Positions 1-9,157 of a DNA stretch of 64,000 nucleotides are shown here, piece after piece (positions within the stretch are counted from its first letter, which is position 1; every line of letters starts with the position of its first letter). Source of the stretch: Nocardioides thalensis (GTDB lineage: Bacteria; Actinomycetota; Actinomycetes; Propionibacteriales; Nocardioidaceae); assembly GCF_013410655.1 (NCBI RefSeq), contig NZ_JACCFP010000001.1:1178001-1242000 (forward strand). Reading direction: 5' to 3'. Made by a program: the position numbers and the translations under genes. Below the pieces are notes generated by a model. The model made no database searches and was not told the DNA's origin. It was given only the letters and a program-made list of their open reading frames with translations.

Positions 1-948
1 CAGGTCGCCGAACCACATGTGGGCCATCTCGTGGGTGATCACCGAGCAACGGAACTCGTAGAACGAGCGCGGCTGGCGCGACCGCGGGAGGTACTCGTCA
101 CGGATGGTGACCGTGCCGGCGTTCTCCATCCCGGCCATGTTGTACTCCGGCACGTAGAGCTGGTCGTACTTCCCGAACGGGTAGGGGAAGCCGAACTCCC
201 GCTCGAAGAACTCGAAGCTCTGCCGGGTGAGGCTGACCAGCTCCTCGCGCTCGGCGTCGAGCTGGTCCTTCAGCGACTGCCGGGAGAAGTGGCCGATCGG
301 GATGACGCCGTGCGCGCCCTCGTAGACGTCCTGCACCTCGTAGTAGTCGCCGGCGACGATCGCCGTGATGTACGTCGACATCGGCTTGGTGGGCGCGAAG
401 TGCCAGGTGGCGAACCCGCTGTCGCCCGGCACCGGCTCCGGCGTCGGCGAGTTGGACACGACCTTCCAGTGGGCGGGCGCGGTGACGTTGAACGTGAACG
501 GCGCCTTGAGGTCGGGCTGCTCGAATGTCGTGAAGACCCGGCGGGCGTCGGGGACCTCGAACTGGGAGTAGAGGTAGACCCTCCCGTCGGCGGGGTCGAC
601 GAAGTGGTGGAGGCCCTCGCCGGTGTGGGAGTAGGTGCAGTCGGCCCGCACGACGAGGGTGTTGTCGGCCTGGAGCCCCGTCAGGGTGAGGCGGCTGTCG
701 GCGTACACCTCGGCCGGGTCGAGGGCGACCCCGTTCAGGGTCACCTCGTGGACGGTGGCGTCGACCAGGTCGGCGAAGGTCTCGGCCGCCGGCTCGCGGC
801 AGGTGAACGCGATCGTGGTGGTCGAGCCGAACGTCTCGACACCGTCCTGCTCGGCCAGGGTGAGGTCGAGGTCGACGGTGTAGGAGGTGACGTCGATGAG
901 CGCGGCGCGGGCGGTGGCCTCGTCGCGGGTCAGGTTGGTTCCGGGCAT
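1..948 (-). CDS. pepN: Aminopeptidase N (M1 family), C-terminal part cut by window edge
   Basis: The product is a zinc metallo-aminopeptidase that removes N-terminal residues from peptides in the cytoplasm. Only the first 316 codons are inside the window. The N-terminal beta-saddle domain is complete. The M1 exopeptidase motif reads GMENAG, and the zinc motif HEMAH, followed by MWFGDL, lies at the very edge. The start at 948 was chosen over an in-frame ATG at 957 because it gives the actinobacterial MPGTNLTR opening and has AGG nine bases upstream. The second half (third zinc ligand Glu and C-terminal helical domain) lies outside. It is transcribed divergently from the CHAP gene. Confidence 0.95.
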   Translation of the reverse strand, partial: MPGTNLTRDEATARAALIDVTSYTVDLDLTLAEQDGVETFGSTTTIAFTCREPAAETFADLVDATVHEVTLNGVALDPAEVYADSRLTLTGLQADNTLVVRADCTYSHTGEGLHHFVDPADGRVYLYSQFEVPDARRVFTTFEQPDLKAPFTFNVTAPAHWKVVSNSPTPEPVPGDSGFATWHFAPTKPMSTYITAIVAGDYYEVQDVYEGAHGVIPIGHFSRQSLKDQLDAEREELVSLTRQSFEFFEREFGFPYPFGKYDQLYVPEYNMAGMENAGTVTIRDEYLPRSRQPRSFYEFRCSVITHEMAHMWFGDL

Positions 949-1136
949 GCCGATCATCCTGTCACCGGGGTGGGGATTGTCAGACACCGGCGGCAGCGGA
1001 TTCGTCCTTCCGGATGAGCGCGACGGCGAACTACAGACGTGTAACTTCGGAAAGTCAAGCGCGACACGCCGGTGACGCATGGGTTTCTTGGGGTTTTTGT
1101 TGCGAATGGGACCCGTTGTGGTTCAGGGTGTTGGCC
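949..1136. other. Divergent intergenic region, pepN / CHAP gene
   Basis: These 188 bases separate two divergent genes and must hold both promoters. A T-rich run at about 1082-1102 stands out from the G+C-rich surroundings. I looked for a ydaO-type (c-di-AMP) riboswitch, common ahead of actinobacterial wall hydrolases, and did not recognise one. No other structure is evident. Confidence 0.4.
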
Positions 1137-2795
1137 ATGCCCCGGGGGAGTCGACTGCTCGGTTACGGATGCGCGCTGCTGTCCAGCGCCCTGATGGCGA
1201 CCCTGCTCGTGGTCACCGGGATCGCGCACCAGCCACCCGACCGCGGTGAGACCCTCCGTTCGCGGCCCGCCGCGATGGGCTCGTCCTACCTCTGCACCGG
1301 CTACGCCGGGTGTCGCGACGCCGGCTACTCCGACGCGGGCTACGGCTCGCGCAGCGGCCGCATGTACTGGCGGATGTACTCCGGGCACAACTGCACCAAC
1401 TACGCGGCGTACCGGATGATCAAGGCGGGGATGTCCGAGGAGCGCCCGTGGAGCGGGAGCGGCATGGCCTACAACTGGGGCCACGCCATGGCGGACATCA
1501 CCGACCGTCGCCCGGCGGTCGGGGCGATCGCCTGGTGGGACCGCTACGAGGGCGGCATCGGCTCCAGCGGCCACGTGGCCTACGTCGAGAAGGTCGTGTC
1601 CGCTGACGAGATCGTCATCTCCGAGGACAGCTGGAGCGGTGACTTCCACTGGCGCCGCATTACCCGCGACAGCGGCAGGTGGCCGAGCGGGTTCATCCAC
1701 TTCGTCGACAAGGCGATGACCAACGAGGTCGCCCCGACCATCTTCGGCACGCCCCAGGTGGGCGCCCAGCTGCGCGCGTCGACCGGCAACTGGAAGCCGT
1801 CCGCGGAGACGTTCCAGTACCAGTGGCTCGCCGACGGCGTCGAGATCGCCGGAGCCACCCAGCAGACGTTCACGCCGACGGCCGCCCAGCGCGGTACCAA
1901 CATCCGGGTGTCTGTCACCGCCCGCAAGCCGGACTTCGACCCCACGACGGCGCTGTCGGCGCCGACGGCCCGGGTGACCGCAGGTGAGTTCGCCGTCGAG
2001 CAGCCGACGACGATCGAGGGGCAGCCGATGGTCGACGAGACGCTGCGCGCCGTACCGGCCACCTGGTCGCCGGCCCCGCAGACGACCGTCTACCGGTGGC
2101 TCGTCGACGGCGAGATCCTCGAAGGCGCCGACGGGCCGACCCTGACGCTCACGAAGGCCATGGTCGGCAAGTCGATCCAGGCGACCACCGCCGCGCGCCG
2201 CGAGGGCTACAAGAACGCGCCCGTCCGCTCCGCCCCGGCGGGACCGGTCGTCGTCGGCGCCATCGAGCTCGACCAGGAGTACGCCGTCAGCGGGTCTCCG
2301 CAGGTGGGCGAGCAGCTGATCCTCACCCCCGGTTCCTACCGGCCGACGGACGCGGCTCCCGCCTACCAGTGGCTGCGCGACGGCGTGCCGATCGCCGGGG
2401 CGACGGGCACGACGTACGAGGTCACCGGCGCCGACCTCGGCGCCCGGCTGCGGGCGCAGGTGACGCTGACCCGACGCAACTACGCGACCCGCACGGTTCG
2501 CCTGGGGCCCGAGGGCATCGTGACGACGCGGGCCGCCGCCACGGTCGACGCGGTCGGTCGACGTGGCCGCGCGGTCGTGCGGGTGCGCGTCACGGCTCCC
2601 GGGCTGGAGGCCGTGGACGGCCGCGTGACGATCACGGTCGCCAAGGAGACCCGCACCGTCCAGCTGGTCGCCGGGCGCGCGCGGGTCGTCCTGGACGACC
2701 TGGCGCCCGGCCGCCGTACCGTCTGGGTTCGCTACGACGGGACGCCGACGGTCGAGGCTGCCCGGGCGACGACGAGCGTCCGCGTCCTCAGGTAG
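1137..2795 (+). CDS. Secreted CHAP-domain peptidoglycan hydrolase with Ig-like repeats
   Basis: Probable cell-wall amidase/endopeptidase, 552 aa. The ATG at 1137 starts a signal peptide (MPRGSRLLGYG followed by a hydrophobic stretch). An in-frame ATG at 1014 would add 41 non-signal-like residues. The CHAP domain spans about residues 50-195, with the nucleophile Cys in SGHNCTNYAAY (about residue 86) and His in SGHVAYVE (about residue 146). Three Ig-like repeats of about 85 residues follow, each with a YQWL-DG or YRWL-DG core at about 225, 310 and 410. A last Ig-like domain (about 455-552) ends the protein. The repeats probably extend or bind the hydrolase in the wall; that role is inferred. 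No LPXTG or C-terminal membrane anchor is present. Confidence 0.85.
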   Translation: MPRGSRLLGYGCALLSSALMATLLVVTGIAHQPPDRGETLRSRPAAMGSSYLCTGYAGCRDAGYSDAGYGSRSGRMYWRMYSGHNCTNYAAYRMIKAGMSEERPWSGSGMAYNWGHAMADITDRRPAVGAIAWWDRYEGGIGSSGHVAYVEKVVSADEIVISEDSWSGDFHWRRITRDSGRWPSGFIHFVDKAMTNEVAPTIFGTPQVGAQLRASTGNWKPSAETFQYQWLADGVEIAGATQQTFTPTAAQRGTNIRVSVTARKPDFDPTTALSAPTARVTAGEFAVEQPTTIEGQPMVDETLRAVPATWSPAPQTTVYRWLVDGEILEGADGPTLTLTKAMVGKSIQATTAARREGYKNAPVRSAPAGPVVVGAIELDQEYAVSGSPQVGEQLILTPGSYRPTDAAPAYQWLRDGVPIAGATGTTYEVTGADLGARLRAQVTLTRRNYATRTVRLGPEGIVTTRAAATVDAVGRRGRAVVRVRVTAPGLEAVDGRVTITVAKETRTVQLVAGRARVVLDDLAPGRRTVWVRYDGTPTVEAARATTSVRVLR

Positions 2796-2842
2796 TCGGC
2801 GCGGAGGGAATGCGCGTCGGCAGGTAGCGGGTTGCGACGTAC

Positions 2843-3496
2843 ATGACTGCTGACGTCGCACTCGCTCGGGAGACCGGCAACAACAGGGCCGACCTGTGGT
2901 TCGACCCCCTCTGTCCGTTCGCGTGGATCACCTCGCGCTGGCTGCTCGAGGTCGAGAAGGTCCGCGACATCGAGGTCGACTGGCACGTGATGAGCCTGGC
3001 CTACCTCAACCAGGACCGGGACATCCCTGACGACTACCGCGCGATGCTCGCGCCCGCCTGGGGCCCGGTCCGCGTCCTGATCGCCGCCGCCGAGAAGCAC
3101 GGCGACAAGGTGCTGCGACCGATGTACGACGCGTTCGGGCAGCGCATCCACATCGAGGGCCGCAAGCTGCACGAGCAGCAGGACCGCGGCCGGGCGCTGA
3201 TCGCGGAGGTGCTCGAGGAGGTCGGTCTCGAGCCGGAGCTGGTCGACGCGATGGACGACGGGTCGTACGACGAGGCCGTCGCCCGCTCCCACCATGAGGG
3301 GATGGACCAGGTCGGCGACGACGTCGGCACGCCGACGATCGCCGTCAACGGCACCGCGTTCTTCGGGCCGGTCCTGACCAGGATCCCGCGCGGCGAGGAG
3401 GCCGGCCGGCTGTGGGACGGCTGCGTCTCCGTCGCGTCGTTCCCGTACTTCTTCGAGCTGAAGCGCACGCGGACCGGAGACCTCGACTTCAGCTGA
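2843..3496 (+). CDS. DsbA-fold mycothiol-dependent nitroreductase-like protein (Rv2466c family)
   Basis: 217 aa, closely resembling mycobacterial Rv2466c over its whole length (WFDPLCP, ITSRW, WGPVRV, VGTPTI, GTAFFGPVL, FFELKRTRT). Family members are thioredoxin/DsbA-fold enzymes that use mycothiol to reduce substrates, including nitro-compounds, in the cytoplasm. Here the active site is CPFA: Cys24 is kept, but the second Cys of the CPWC motif is Ala27. This implies a monothiol mechanism, with Cys24 resolved by mycothiol rather than by an internal disulfide (inference). The cis-Pro motif GTPT is intact. A mycothiol-linked TIGR03086-type gene follows 22 bases downstream. Confidence 0.85.
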   Translation: MTADVALARETGNNRADLWFDPLCPFAWITSRWLLEVEKVRDIEVDWHVMSLAYLNQDRDIPDDYRAMLAPAWGPVRVLIAAAEKHGDKVLRPMYDAFGQRIHIEGRKLHEQQDRGRALIAEVLEEVGLEPELVDAMDDGSYDEAVARSHHEGMDQVGDDVGTPTIAVNGTAFFGPVLTRIPRGEEAGRLWDGCVSVASFPYFFELKRTRTGDLDFS

Positions 3497-3506
3497 GCCG
3501 CCGTCC

Positions 3507-3512
3507 TACGGT
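3507..3512 (+). promoter_or_regulatory. Putative -10 TACGGT, leaderless start
   Basis: TACGGT ends six bases before the ATG at 3519, the spacing expected when transcription begins at the start codon. No matching -35 is obvious. The G-run between could also act as a weak ribosome site. Confidence 0.35.
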
Positions 3513-3518
3513 GGGGGC

Positions 3519-4043
3519 ATGGACGCCCTGGTGCCGGTCCTCGTGAATGCTCTCGACCAGGCGGGTGACGTGCTCGACCACGTCCACGCCGACAACGTCG
3601 ACGCCCCGACGCCCTGCACCGACTGGAACGTCGGGGCGCTGGCGGCCCACCTGGTGGCGACGCCCGGCAACTTCCTGACGATGATGCGCGGCGAGCAGCC
3701 CGACTGGTCCGCGCCCCCGCCCGAGCTGAGCGAGGGATGGGGCGGCGAGTTCCGGACGCACGCCGACGACCTGGCGCACCACTGGCACGAGCTCGACGGT
3801 GACCCGCCGGTCCCGGCCGGGATGCAGGTCGCGGAGCTCGCCGTGCACACGTGGGACCTGGCCACCGCGCTCGGCCGCCCCATCGGTGAGCTCGACCCGG
3901 AGGTGGCCCGGGTCGCGGTCGACTTCCTCCGGGCCAGCCTCAAGCCCGAGATGCGCGGCGAGGTGTTCGACGCCGAACGTCCGGCGCCGCCGGGCGCGGG
4001 TCCCTACGAGGAGCTGGCGGCCTTCGCGGGCCGGGAGCTGTGA
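3519..4043 (+). CDS. TIGR03086-family metal-binding protein (DinB / mycothiol-transferase-like)
   Basis: 174 aa. It has the TPCTDWNVGALAAHL motif typical of the actinobacterial TIGR03086 / maleylpyruvate isomerase N-terminal family, a four-helix DinB-like fold. The metal-binding histidines expected of the fold are visible in the N-terminal helix (HL of AAHL), in the middle (HH in LAHHWH) and in the ELAVHTWDLA motif. Family relatives are mycothiol-dependent or of unknown function; the substrate cannot be read from sequence. It lies 22 bases after a mycothiol-type oxidoreductase, which supports a shared thiol theme. Confidence 0.75.
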   Translation: MDALVPVLVNALDQAGDVLDHVHADNVDAPTPCTDWNVGALAAHLVATPGNFLTMMRGEQPDWSAPPPELSEGWGGEFRTHADDLAHHWHELDGDPPVPAGMQVAELAVHTWDLATALGRPIGELDPEVARVAVDFLRASLKPEMRGEVFDAERPAPPGAGPYEELAAFAGREL

Positions 4044-4146
4044 GACCGGTGTGACCTGTGACTTGTGGGACTTGTGTGACTAGTGAGGCAGTTGGGAACA
4101 CGCGGTCGCAGATAACCGGCGAGGCTGCTCCGATGGCGCATGCTCG

Positions 4147-5364
4147 ATGTCCATGAGTATCTCGGACTCATTGCTCCCGCCTGCGCTGTCCCGCCGACGA
4201 CTCGCGCGCCTGATCGCCGGCGCCGTCGCCGTGCCCGCTGTCGCCGCCGCGGTCCCGCCCGCGCCGGCGGGCGCCACACCGCCGGGGTCCGGCGGCCGGG
4301 TCAGGCTCCGGCGTGACGCCGGCTCCGTCGTCAGCGCCGCCGAGCTGCCGCTCGCCGAGCACGCCGGGGTGACCCGCTCCGCGGGCACCGTCCGCACCGC
4401 CGTCATCGAGACCACCGGCTTCTCGATGCTCGGCGTCACCTGGGCGTCGGGCACGGGCCACGTCCGGGTGCGGGTACGCCGCGCCGCGGGCGGGTGGAGC
4501 GACTGGGAGTCCGTCGCGCGGATGCACGACGGCCCGGACACCGGGTCCGCAGAGGGCCGGCGGGCACGCGGCGGCACCGAGCCGATGTGGGTCGGGCGGG
4601 CGGAGGCCCTCCAGGTCGAGGTGACCGGCTGGGCCCAGCAGCCCGTGCTGATGCTGATCGACCCGGGCCGCCGCGCGGAGGACGCGGTCGCCGTACCCGA
4701 GGCGGAGCGTGACGACACCGTCGCGCGGACCGCCACGGGCGACCGCGACCGCACGCCGAAGCCGCGTCTGCTGACGCGCAGGGCCTGGGGCGCGAACCCG
4801 AAGCTGCGCGACGGCACCCAGGTGGTCAACCGCGACCTCGAGCAGGTCCACCTCCACCACACGGTCAACAGCAACAGCTATGCGCGCAGCGACGTGCCGG
4901 GCCTGATCCGTGGCATGTACCGCTACCACACCAAGGGCCTGGGCTGGTCCGACCTCGGCTACAACTTCCTCGTCGACCGGTTCGGCCGCATCTGGATCGG
5001 CCGCAAGGACAGCGGCCGCAAGCTCGTCAAGGGCGCCCACACGCTCGGGTTCAACCATCGCTCGATGGGCGTCGCGGTGATCGGCAACTTCGAGGTCAAG
5101 CGGCCCAACGACAAGATCGTCCGCGCGATCGTGCAGCTGGCGGCGTGGCGCGTCGACGCCTACGACCTGCGCCCGCGCGACACGATCAAGCGCAAGTCCC
5201 AGGGCAGTGACAACTACGCCCCGGGAGAGACCGTGTGGCTCCCGGTGATCGACGGGCACCGCGACACCAACGACACGGCGTGCCCCGGCAAGCACCTCTA
5301 CGCCGAGCTGCCGCGCATCCGGCGCTGGGTGCACACGCGGATCCGGCGGTTCAACGAGGGCTGA
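4147..5364 (+). CDS. Secreted N-acetylmuramoyl-L-alanine amidase (PGRP/amidase_2)
   Basis: 405 aa. The N-terminus has twin arginines followed by a hydrophobic segment (SRRRLARLIAG...), so Tat or Sec export is likely. Residues about 45-190 form a beta-rich N-terminal region with an RVRRAAGGWSDWE element common in actinobacterial PGRP amidases. The amidase domain occupies about 205-400: zinc ligands are His in HLHHTV (237/238), His in the C-terminal GHRDTNDTACPG motif (371), and Cys379. The enzyme cleaves the bond between muramic acid and the peptide stem. The preceding 103 bases are TG-rich with repeated TGTGAC units. metG starts 13 bases downstream but has its own putative promoter. Confidence 0.88.
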   Translation: MSMSISDSLLPPALSRRRLARLIAGAVAVPAVAAAVPPAPAGATPPGSGGRVRLRRDAGSVVSAAELPLAEHAGVTRSAGTVRTAVIETTGFSMLGVTWASGTGHVRVRVRRAAGGWSDWESVARMHDGPDTGSAEGRRARGGTEPMWVGRAEALQVEVTGWAQQPVLMLIDPGRRAEDAVAVPEAERDDTVARTATGDRDRTPKPRLLTRRAWGANPKLRDGTQVVNRDLEQVHLHHTVNSNSYARSDVPGLIRGMYRYHTKGLGWSDLGYNFLVDRFGRIWIGRKDSGRKLVKGAHTLGFNHRSMGVAVIGNFEVKRPNDKIVRAIVQLAAWRVDAYDLRPRDTIKRKSQGSDNYAPGETVWLPVIDGHRDTNDTACPGKHLYAELPRIRRWVHTRIRRFNEG

Positions 5365-5365
5365 A

Positions 5366-5371
5366 TAGGAT
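5366..5371 (+). promoter_or_regulatory. Putative -10 TAGGAT, leaderless metG
   Basis: TAGGAT ends six bases before the metG ATG at 5378. The AGGA inside it could alternatively be a Shine-Dalgarno site seven bases from the start. Confidence 0.4.
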
Positions 5372-5377
5372 TCGGCC

Positions 5378-7171
5378 ATGAGTCGAGTCCTCTCCTTCAC
5401 CGCCTGGCCGTACGCCAACGGCCCGCGTCACATCGGCCACGTGGCCGGGGTGTACGTGCCCGCCGACGTCTTCAGTCGGTACATGCGGATGGCGGGGCAC
5501 GACGTCGTCATGGCGTCCGGCTCTGACGAGCACGGGACGCCGATCCTCATCGCCGCCGACGAGGCCGGCCTGTCGCCGCAGGAGCTCGCCGACAAGAACC
5601 ACCGGCTGATCGTCGAGGACTTCGCGGCCCTCGGCATGACCTACGACCTCTACACGCGCACCACCACGCGCAACCACGAGGCCGTGGTGCAGGAGCTGTT
5701 CCACGGCGTCTACGAGAACGGCTACTTCCTCGAGCAGACGACCTACGGCGCCATCAGCCCGTCGACCGGTCGCACGCTGCCCGACCGCTACATCGAGGGC
5801 ACCTGCCCGATCTGCGGCTACGACGGCGCGCGGGGCGACCAGTGCGACAACTGCGGCAACCAGCTCGACCCGCAGGACCTGAAGGACCCGCGCTCGCGCA
5901 TCAACGGCGAGGTGCCGGAGTTCGTCGAGACCCAACACTTCTTCCTCGACCTGCCTGCGCTCGCCGAGGCGCTCAGCGAGTGGCTCGACGGTCGCGAGGC
6001 CGACGGCTCGTGGCGGCCCAACGTCATCCGGTTCTCCAAGAACATCCTCGAGGAGATCCGCCCACGGGCGATGACGCGCGACATCGACTGGGGCATCACG
6101 ATCCCGCTCGACGGATGGCGCGAGAACCCCACGAAGAAGCTCTACGTCTGGTTCGACGCGGTCATCGGCTACCTGTCCGCCACCATCGAGTGGGCGCGGC
6201 GGATCGGTGACCCGGAGCGGTGGCGCGACTGGTGGACCGACCCGGAGGCGCTGTCCTACTACTTCATGGGCAAGGACAACATCACGTTCCACTCCCAGAT
6301 CTGGCCGGCCGAGCTGCTCGCCTACAACGGCAAGGGCGACAAGGGCGGCAGCCCGCGCGGCTACGGCGAGCTCAACCTCCCGACCGAGGTCGTCAGCTCG
6401 GAGTACCTCACGATGGAGGGCAAGAAGTTCTCGTCCTCCAAGAAGGTCGTGATCTACGTCCGCGACCTCGTCTCGCGCTACCAGGTGGACGCGTTCCGCT
6501 ACTTCGTAGCGGCCGCCGGGCCGGAGAACCAGGACAGCGACTTCACCTGGGCCGAGTTCGTGCGGCGCACCAACGACGAGCTCGTCGCGGGCTGGGGCAA
6601 CCTGGTCAACCGCACCGCCAGCCTGATCCACAAGAACTTCGGCGAGATCCCGGCTGCGGGCGCGCTGACCCCCGAGGACGAGGCCGTGCTCGCCTCGACG
6701 GAGGCCGCGTTCGACACCGTCGGCGACCTGATCGGCCGCCGGCGGTTCAAGCAGGCGATCGGCGAGGCCATGCGGGCCGTCGGCGAGGTCAACAAGTACG
6801 TCTCCGACCACGAGCCCTGGAAGCTGAAGGCCGACGACCAGCGGGAGCGGCTGGGCACGATCCTGCACGTCGCCGCGCAGTGCGTCGCCGACCTCAACCT
6901 GGTGCTCTCGCCGTTCCTCCCGTTCTCGGCCAACGCGGTCGACGAGGCACTGGGCGGCTCGGGCGACCTCGCGCCGATGCCGCGCGTCGAGGAGGTCGAC
7001 GACCTCGACGGCGGCGCGCCGTACCCGATCATCACGGGGGAGTACTCCGACTTCCCCGAGTGGCGCCGCCACCCGGTCGAGCCGGGCACGAAGGTCGGCA
7101 AGCCCACTCCGGTGTTCACCAAGCTGGACCCGTCGGTCGTGGAGGAGGAGCTGGCTCGGCTGGGCGGGTAG
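5378..7171 (+). CDS. metG: Methionyl-tRNA synthetase
   Basis: 597 aa class I aminoacyl-tRNA synthetase charging tRNA-Met and initiator tRNA. The HIGH motif is RHIGH (18-21). The connective-peptide zinc knuckle has four cysteines: CPIC (143/146) and CDNC (156/159). The KMSKS-loop equivalent is KFSSSK (about 350). The alpha-helical anticodon-binding domain follows, and there is no C-terminal EMAP/Trbp111 extension, so the enzyme is the short form. The start at 5378 gives the standard [14 protein letters not shown] opening. Confidence 0.97.
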   Translation: MSRVLSFTAWPYANGPRHIGHVAGVYVPADVFSRYMRMAGHDVVMASGSDEHGTPILIAADEAGLSPQELADKNHRLIVEDFAALGMTYDLYTRTTTRNHEAVVQELFHGVYENGYFLEQTTYGAISPSTGRTLPDRYIEGTCPICGYDGARGDQCDNCGNQLDPQDLKDPRSRINGEVPEFVETQHFFLDLPALAEALSEWLDGREADGSWRPNVIRFSKNILEEIRPRAMTRDIDWGITIPLDGWRENPTKKLYVWFDAVIGYLSATIEWARRIGDPERWRDWWTDPEALSYYFMGKDNITFHSQIWPAELLAYNGKGDKGGSPRGYGELNLPTEVVSSEYLTMEGKKFSSSKKVVIYVRDLVSRYQVDAFRYFVAAAGPENQDSDFTWAEFVRRTNDELVAGWGNLVNRTASLIHKNFGEIPAAGALTPEDEAVLASTEAAFDTVGDLIGRRRFKQAIGEAMRAVGEVNKYVSDHEPWKLKADDQRERLGTILHVAAQCVADLNLVLSPFLPFSANAVDEALGGSGDLAPMPRVEEVDDLDGGAPYPIITGEYSDFPEWRRHPVEPGTKVGKPTPVFTKLDPSVVEEELARLGG

Positions 7172-7174
7172 CCT
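7169..7174 (+). promoter_or_regulatory. Putative -10 TAGCCT, leaderless lysE-type gene
   Basis: TAGCCT begins on the metG stop codon and ends eight bases before the ATG at 7183. It fits the leaderless pattern seen repeatedly in this window. Confidence 0.35.
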
Positions 7175-7182
7175 GCGCTGGC

Positions 7183-7794
7183 ATGACGCTCGCGTTCCTG
7201 CTCACGTCGCTGGTCATCGTCGCCACGCCGGGCACCGGCGCGCTCTACACGATCGCTGCCGGCCTCACCCGCGGCACGCGCGCGAGCATCCTCGCGGCGT
7301 TCGCCTGCACGCTGGGCACGGTGCCGCACCTGGTGGCGGCGATCACCGGGCTCGCCGCGCTGCTCCACGCGAGCGGCGTCGCCTTCGCGGTCGTGAAGTA
7401 CGCCGGTGTCGCCTACCTGCTCTACATGGCGTGGGCGACCTGGCGCGACCGGGGTGCGCTCTCGGTGGAGGAGGGATCCGCGGAGCGGCCGTCCTTCTGG
7501 AAGGTGATCGGCGCCGGCATCACGCTCAACCTGCTCAACCCGAAGCTGACGATCTTCTTCTTCGCGTTCCTGCCGCAGTTCGTGCCCGCCGGCGGCGACG
7601 CGGTGCCGACCATGCTCGCGCTGAGCGCGGTCTTCATGGCGCTGACGTTCCTCGTCTTCGCCGCGTACGGCGCCGCCGCGGCCGCCGTACGGGACCACGT
7701 GCTGATGCGGCCGCGGGTCCTCGACTGGATGCGCCGCGTCTTCGCCGCGACGTTCGCCCTGCTGGCCGGCCGGCTCGCCTTCGAGTCGCGGTGA
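7183..7794 (+). CDS. LysE/RhtB-family amino-acid exporter
   Basis: 203 aa integral membrane protein with about six hydrophobic segments. The N-terminal TPGTGALYTIAAGLTRG and the central NLLNPKLTIFFFAFLPQF are LysE/RhtB signatures. Family members export amino acids or derivatives using the proton gradient; the substrate is not predictable here. The gene lies 11 bases after metG and is convergent with the phytase-like gene, with a hairpin between them. Confidence 0.88.
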   Translation: MTLAFLLTSLVIVATPGTGALYTIAAGLTRGTRASILAAFACTLGTVPHLVAAITGLAALLHASGVAFAVVKYAGVAYLLYMAWATWRDRGALSVEEGSAERPSFWKVIGAGITLNLLNPKLTIFFFAFLPQFVPAGGDAVPTMLALSAVFMALTFLVFAAYGAAAAAVRDHVLMRPRVLDWMRRVFAATFALLAGRLAFESR

Positions 7795-7799
7795 GGCGG

Positions 7800-7817
7800 G
7801 CCGACCGGCGGGTCGGC
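7800..7817. terminator. Bidirectional hairpin between convergent genes
   Basis: A perfect 7-bp inverted repeat (GCCGACC / GGTCGGC) with a four-base loop sits in the 26-base gap between the convergent LysE and phytase-like genes. There is no T-tract, as is usual for actinobacterial terminators. Confidence 0.5.
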
Positions 7818-7820
7818 TGA

Positions 7821-9080
7821 TCAGGGCAGCAGCTTCGGGCTGACCTTGAGCGGCGCCGACAGGTCGATCTCGAGGTACTCGTTGACGTCCGGCACGGTCG
7901 CGCCGCGACCACCGGTGGCGGGGAAGTTGTTGTCGTTCATCACCACGATGGTGTCGGCGTCGAGGATCTCGACGTCCTCGATGGTGAAGTAGGGGAACGT
8001 GAACGTCTCCCCGAACCCGCCGAGACCCTCGGGGTTGCGCACGTCCATCAGGTCGACGAGCAGCGTCTTCTCGACGTAGCCGTCGCCGTCGTCGTCGCCG
8101 AGGTCGGCGAGGTAGACCCGCTTGAACCTCGCGGCGTCTCCCTGGAGGCTGTCGCGCTCGATGACCAGCGCCTGGTGGGCGTTGATCATGATGAAGTCGC
8201 CGAGGGCGTGGGCCGGGGACTCCATCCGGTAGCGCAGCACCGTGTCGGTGAAGCGGCCGTTGACGACCTTGTAGATGCGCAGGTCGCTGGCGAGGCCGGC
8301 TGCGACGTCGTCGGTCGTGGCGCCCTCGAGCATCGGGTAGAGCACCTTGCCGTTGGGGGCGATCGCCATGCCCTCGTAGCCCTTGGAGTTCGGCAGGTTG
8401 GGCGTCGCGCCCGCGAGGGTCGGGTTGGACGGCGACTGCACGCCGGGCGTCGCGATCGGCGCCTCGAGCAGCTCGCCCTCGTCGTTGGTGTGCAGGAGGA
8501 AGGGGCCGAACTCCTCGCCGAACCAGAACGTGCCGTCGGCCGCGACCTGCATCGACTCCGGGTCGAAGTCCCAGCCGGTGAGGATCCGGTCGGACTCGGG
8601 GCAGGTGTAGCCCGCGGGGAGCGACGCCGCGGCGTCACAGCCGCCGTCGCGCCAGATGGGCCACGGGACGTGGCCCTCGGGGTCGCTGAGGTTGAACTCG
8701 CGCCCCAGGTAGGTGGTCTCCCCGGACTCGCCGCCGGGAGCGATCCGGTGGACGGCGAGCTCGAAGTCGGCGCTGTTGGCCTTCGAGCCGAAGCCGTTGT
8801 CGCTCATCACCAGGAACGTGCCGTCGGGCAGCGCGTGGGTGCCGGAGAAGCCCTGCACCGGCTGGCCCGGGTACGGCGCCCGCACGCTGGCGTTGCCGGT
8901 GGTCCAGTGCCCGCTCGGGGCGCTCCCGGGCACGTAGGTCTCGGTGGGAAGCGCCGACCAGCCGACGAGGGTCGCCTCGGCGGGGTCGGGCTGCGTCGGC
9001 TTGGCGACGGCGTCGGAGGTGGAGAGGGTCACGGGGAGGGCGAGGGCCGCGATCGCGGCGAGCCCGATGCTCTTGCGCAT
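7821..9080 (-). CDS. Secreted esterase-like / phytase-like beta-propeller protein
   Basis: 419 aa from ATG 9080, chosen because it gives a clean signal peptide (MRKSIGLAAIAALALPVTLS). The mature part has the hallmarks of the 'esterase-like activity of phytase' family: GFSGTHALPDGTFLVMSDNGFGSK, an acidic FGEEFGPFLLH motif, KGYEGMAIAPNGK, and a C-terminal FTIEDVEILDADTIVVMNDNNFP. The fold is expected to be a calcium-binding beta-propeller. Phosphoesterase or esterase activity outside the cell is plausible, but the substrate is unknown. Confidence 0.8.
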   Translation of the reverse strand: MRKSIGLAAIAALALPVTLSTSDAVAKPTQPDPAEATLVGWSALPTETYVPGSAPSGHWTTGNASVRAPYPGQPVQGFSGTHALPDGTFLVMSDNGFGSKANSADFELAVHRIAPGGESGETTYLGREFNLSDPEGHVPWPIWRDGGCDAAASLPAGYTCPESDRILTGWDFDPESMQVAADGTFWFGEEFGPFLLHTNDEGELLEAPIATPGVQSPSNPTLAGATPNLPNSKGYEGMAIAPNGKVLYPMLEGATTDDVAAGLASDLRIYKVVNGRFTDTVLRYRMESPAHALGDFIMINAHQALVIERDSLQGDAARFKRVYLADLGDDDGDGYVEKTLLVDLMDVRNPEGLGGFGETFTFPYFTIEDVEILDADTIVVMNDNNFPATGGRGATVPDVNEYLEIDLSAPLKVSPKLLP

Positions 9081-9157
9081 GGGGGACACCCCATCGCTCG
9101 CCGGTGACGCCGAACTAATCGCTTGGTGAACATCGGTTCTGCTGGAAGGGTTCACTC

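Noticed and set aside
949..1136. Possible ydaO (c-di-AMP) riboswitch ahead of the CHAP hydrolase
   Set aside because: The conserved core segments were not found; only a T-rich run and no matching paired elements.
1014..1136. ATG at 1014 as start of the CHAP protein
   Set aside because: It would place 41 non-signal residues before the evident signal peptide, and it lies in the pepN promoter area.
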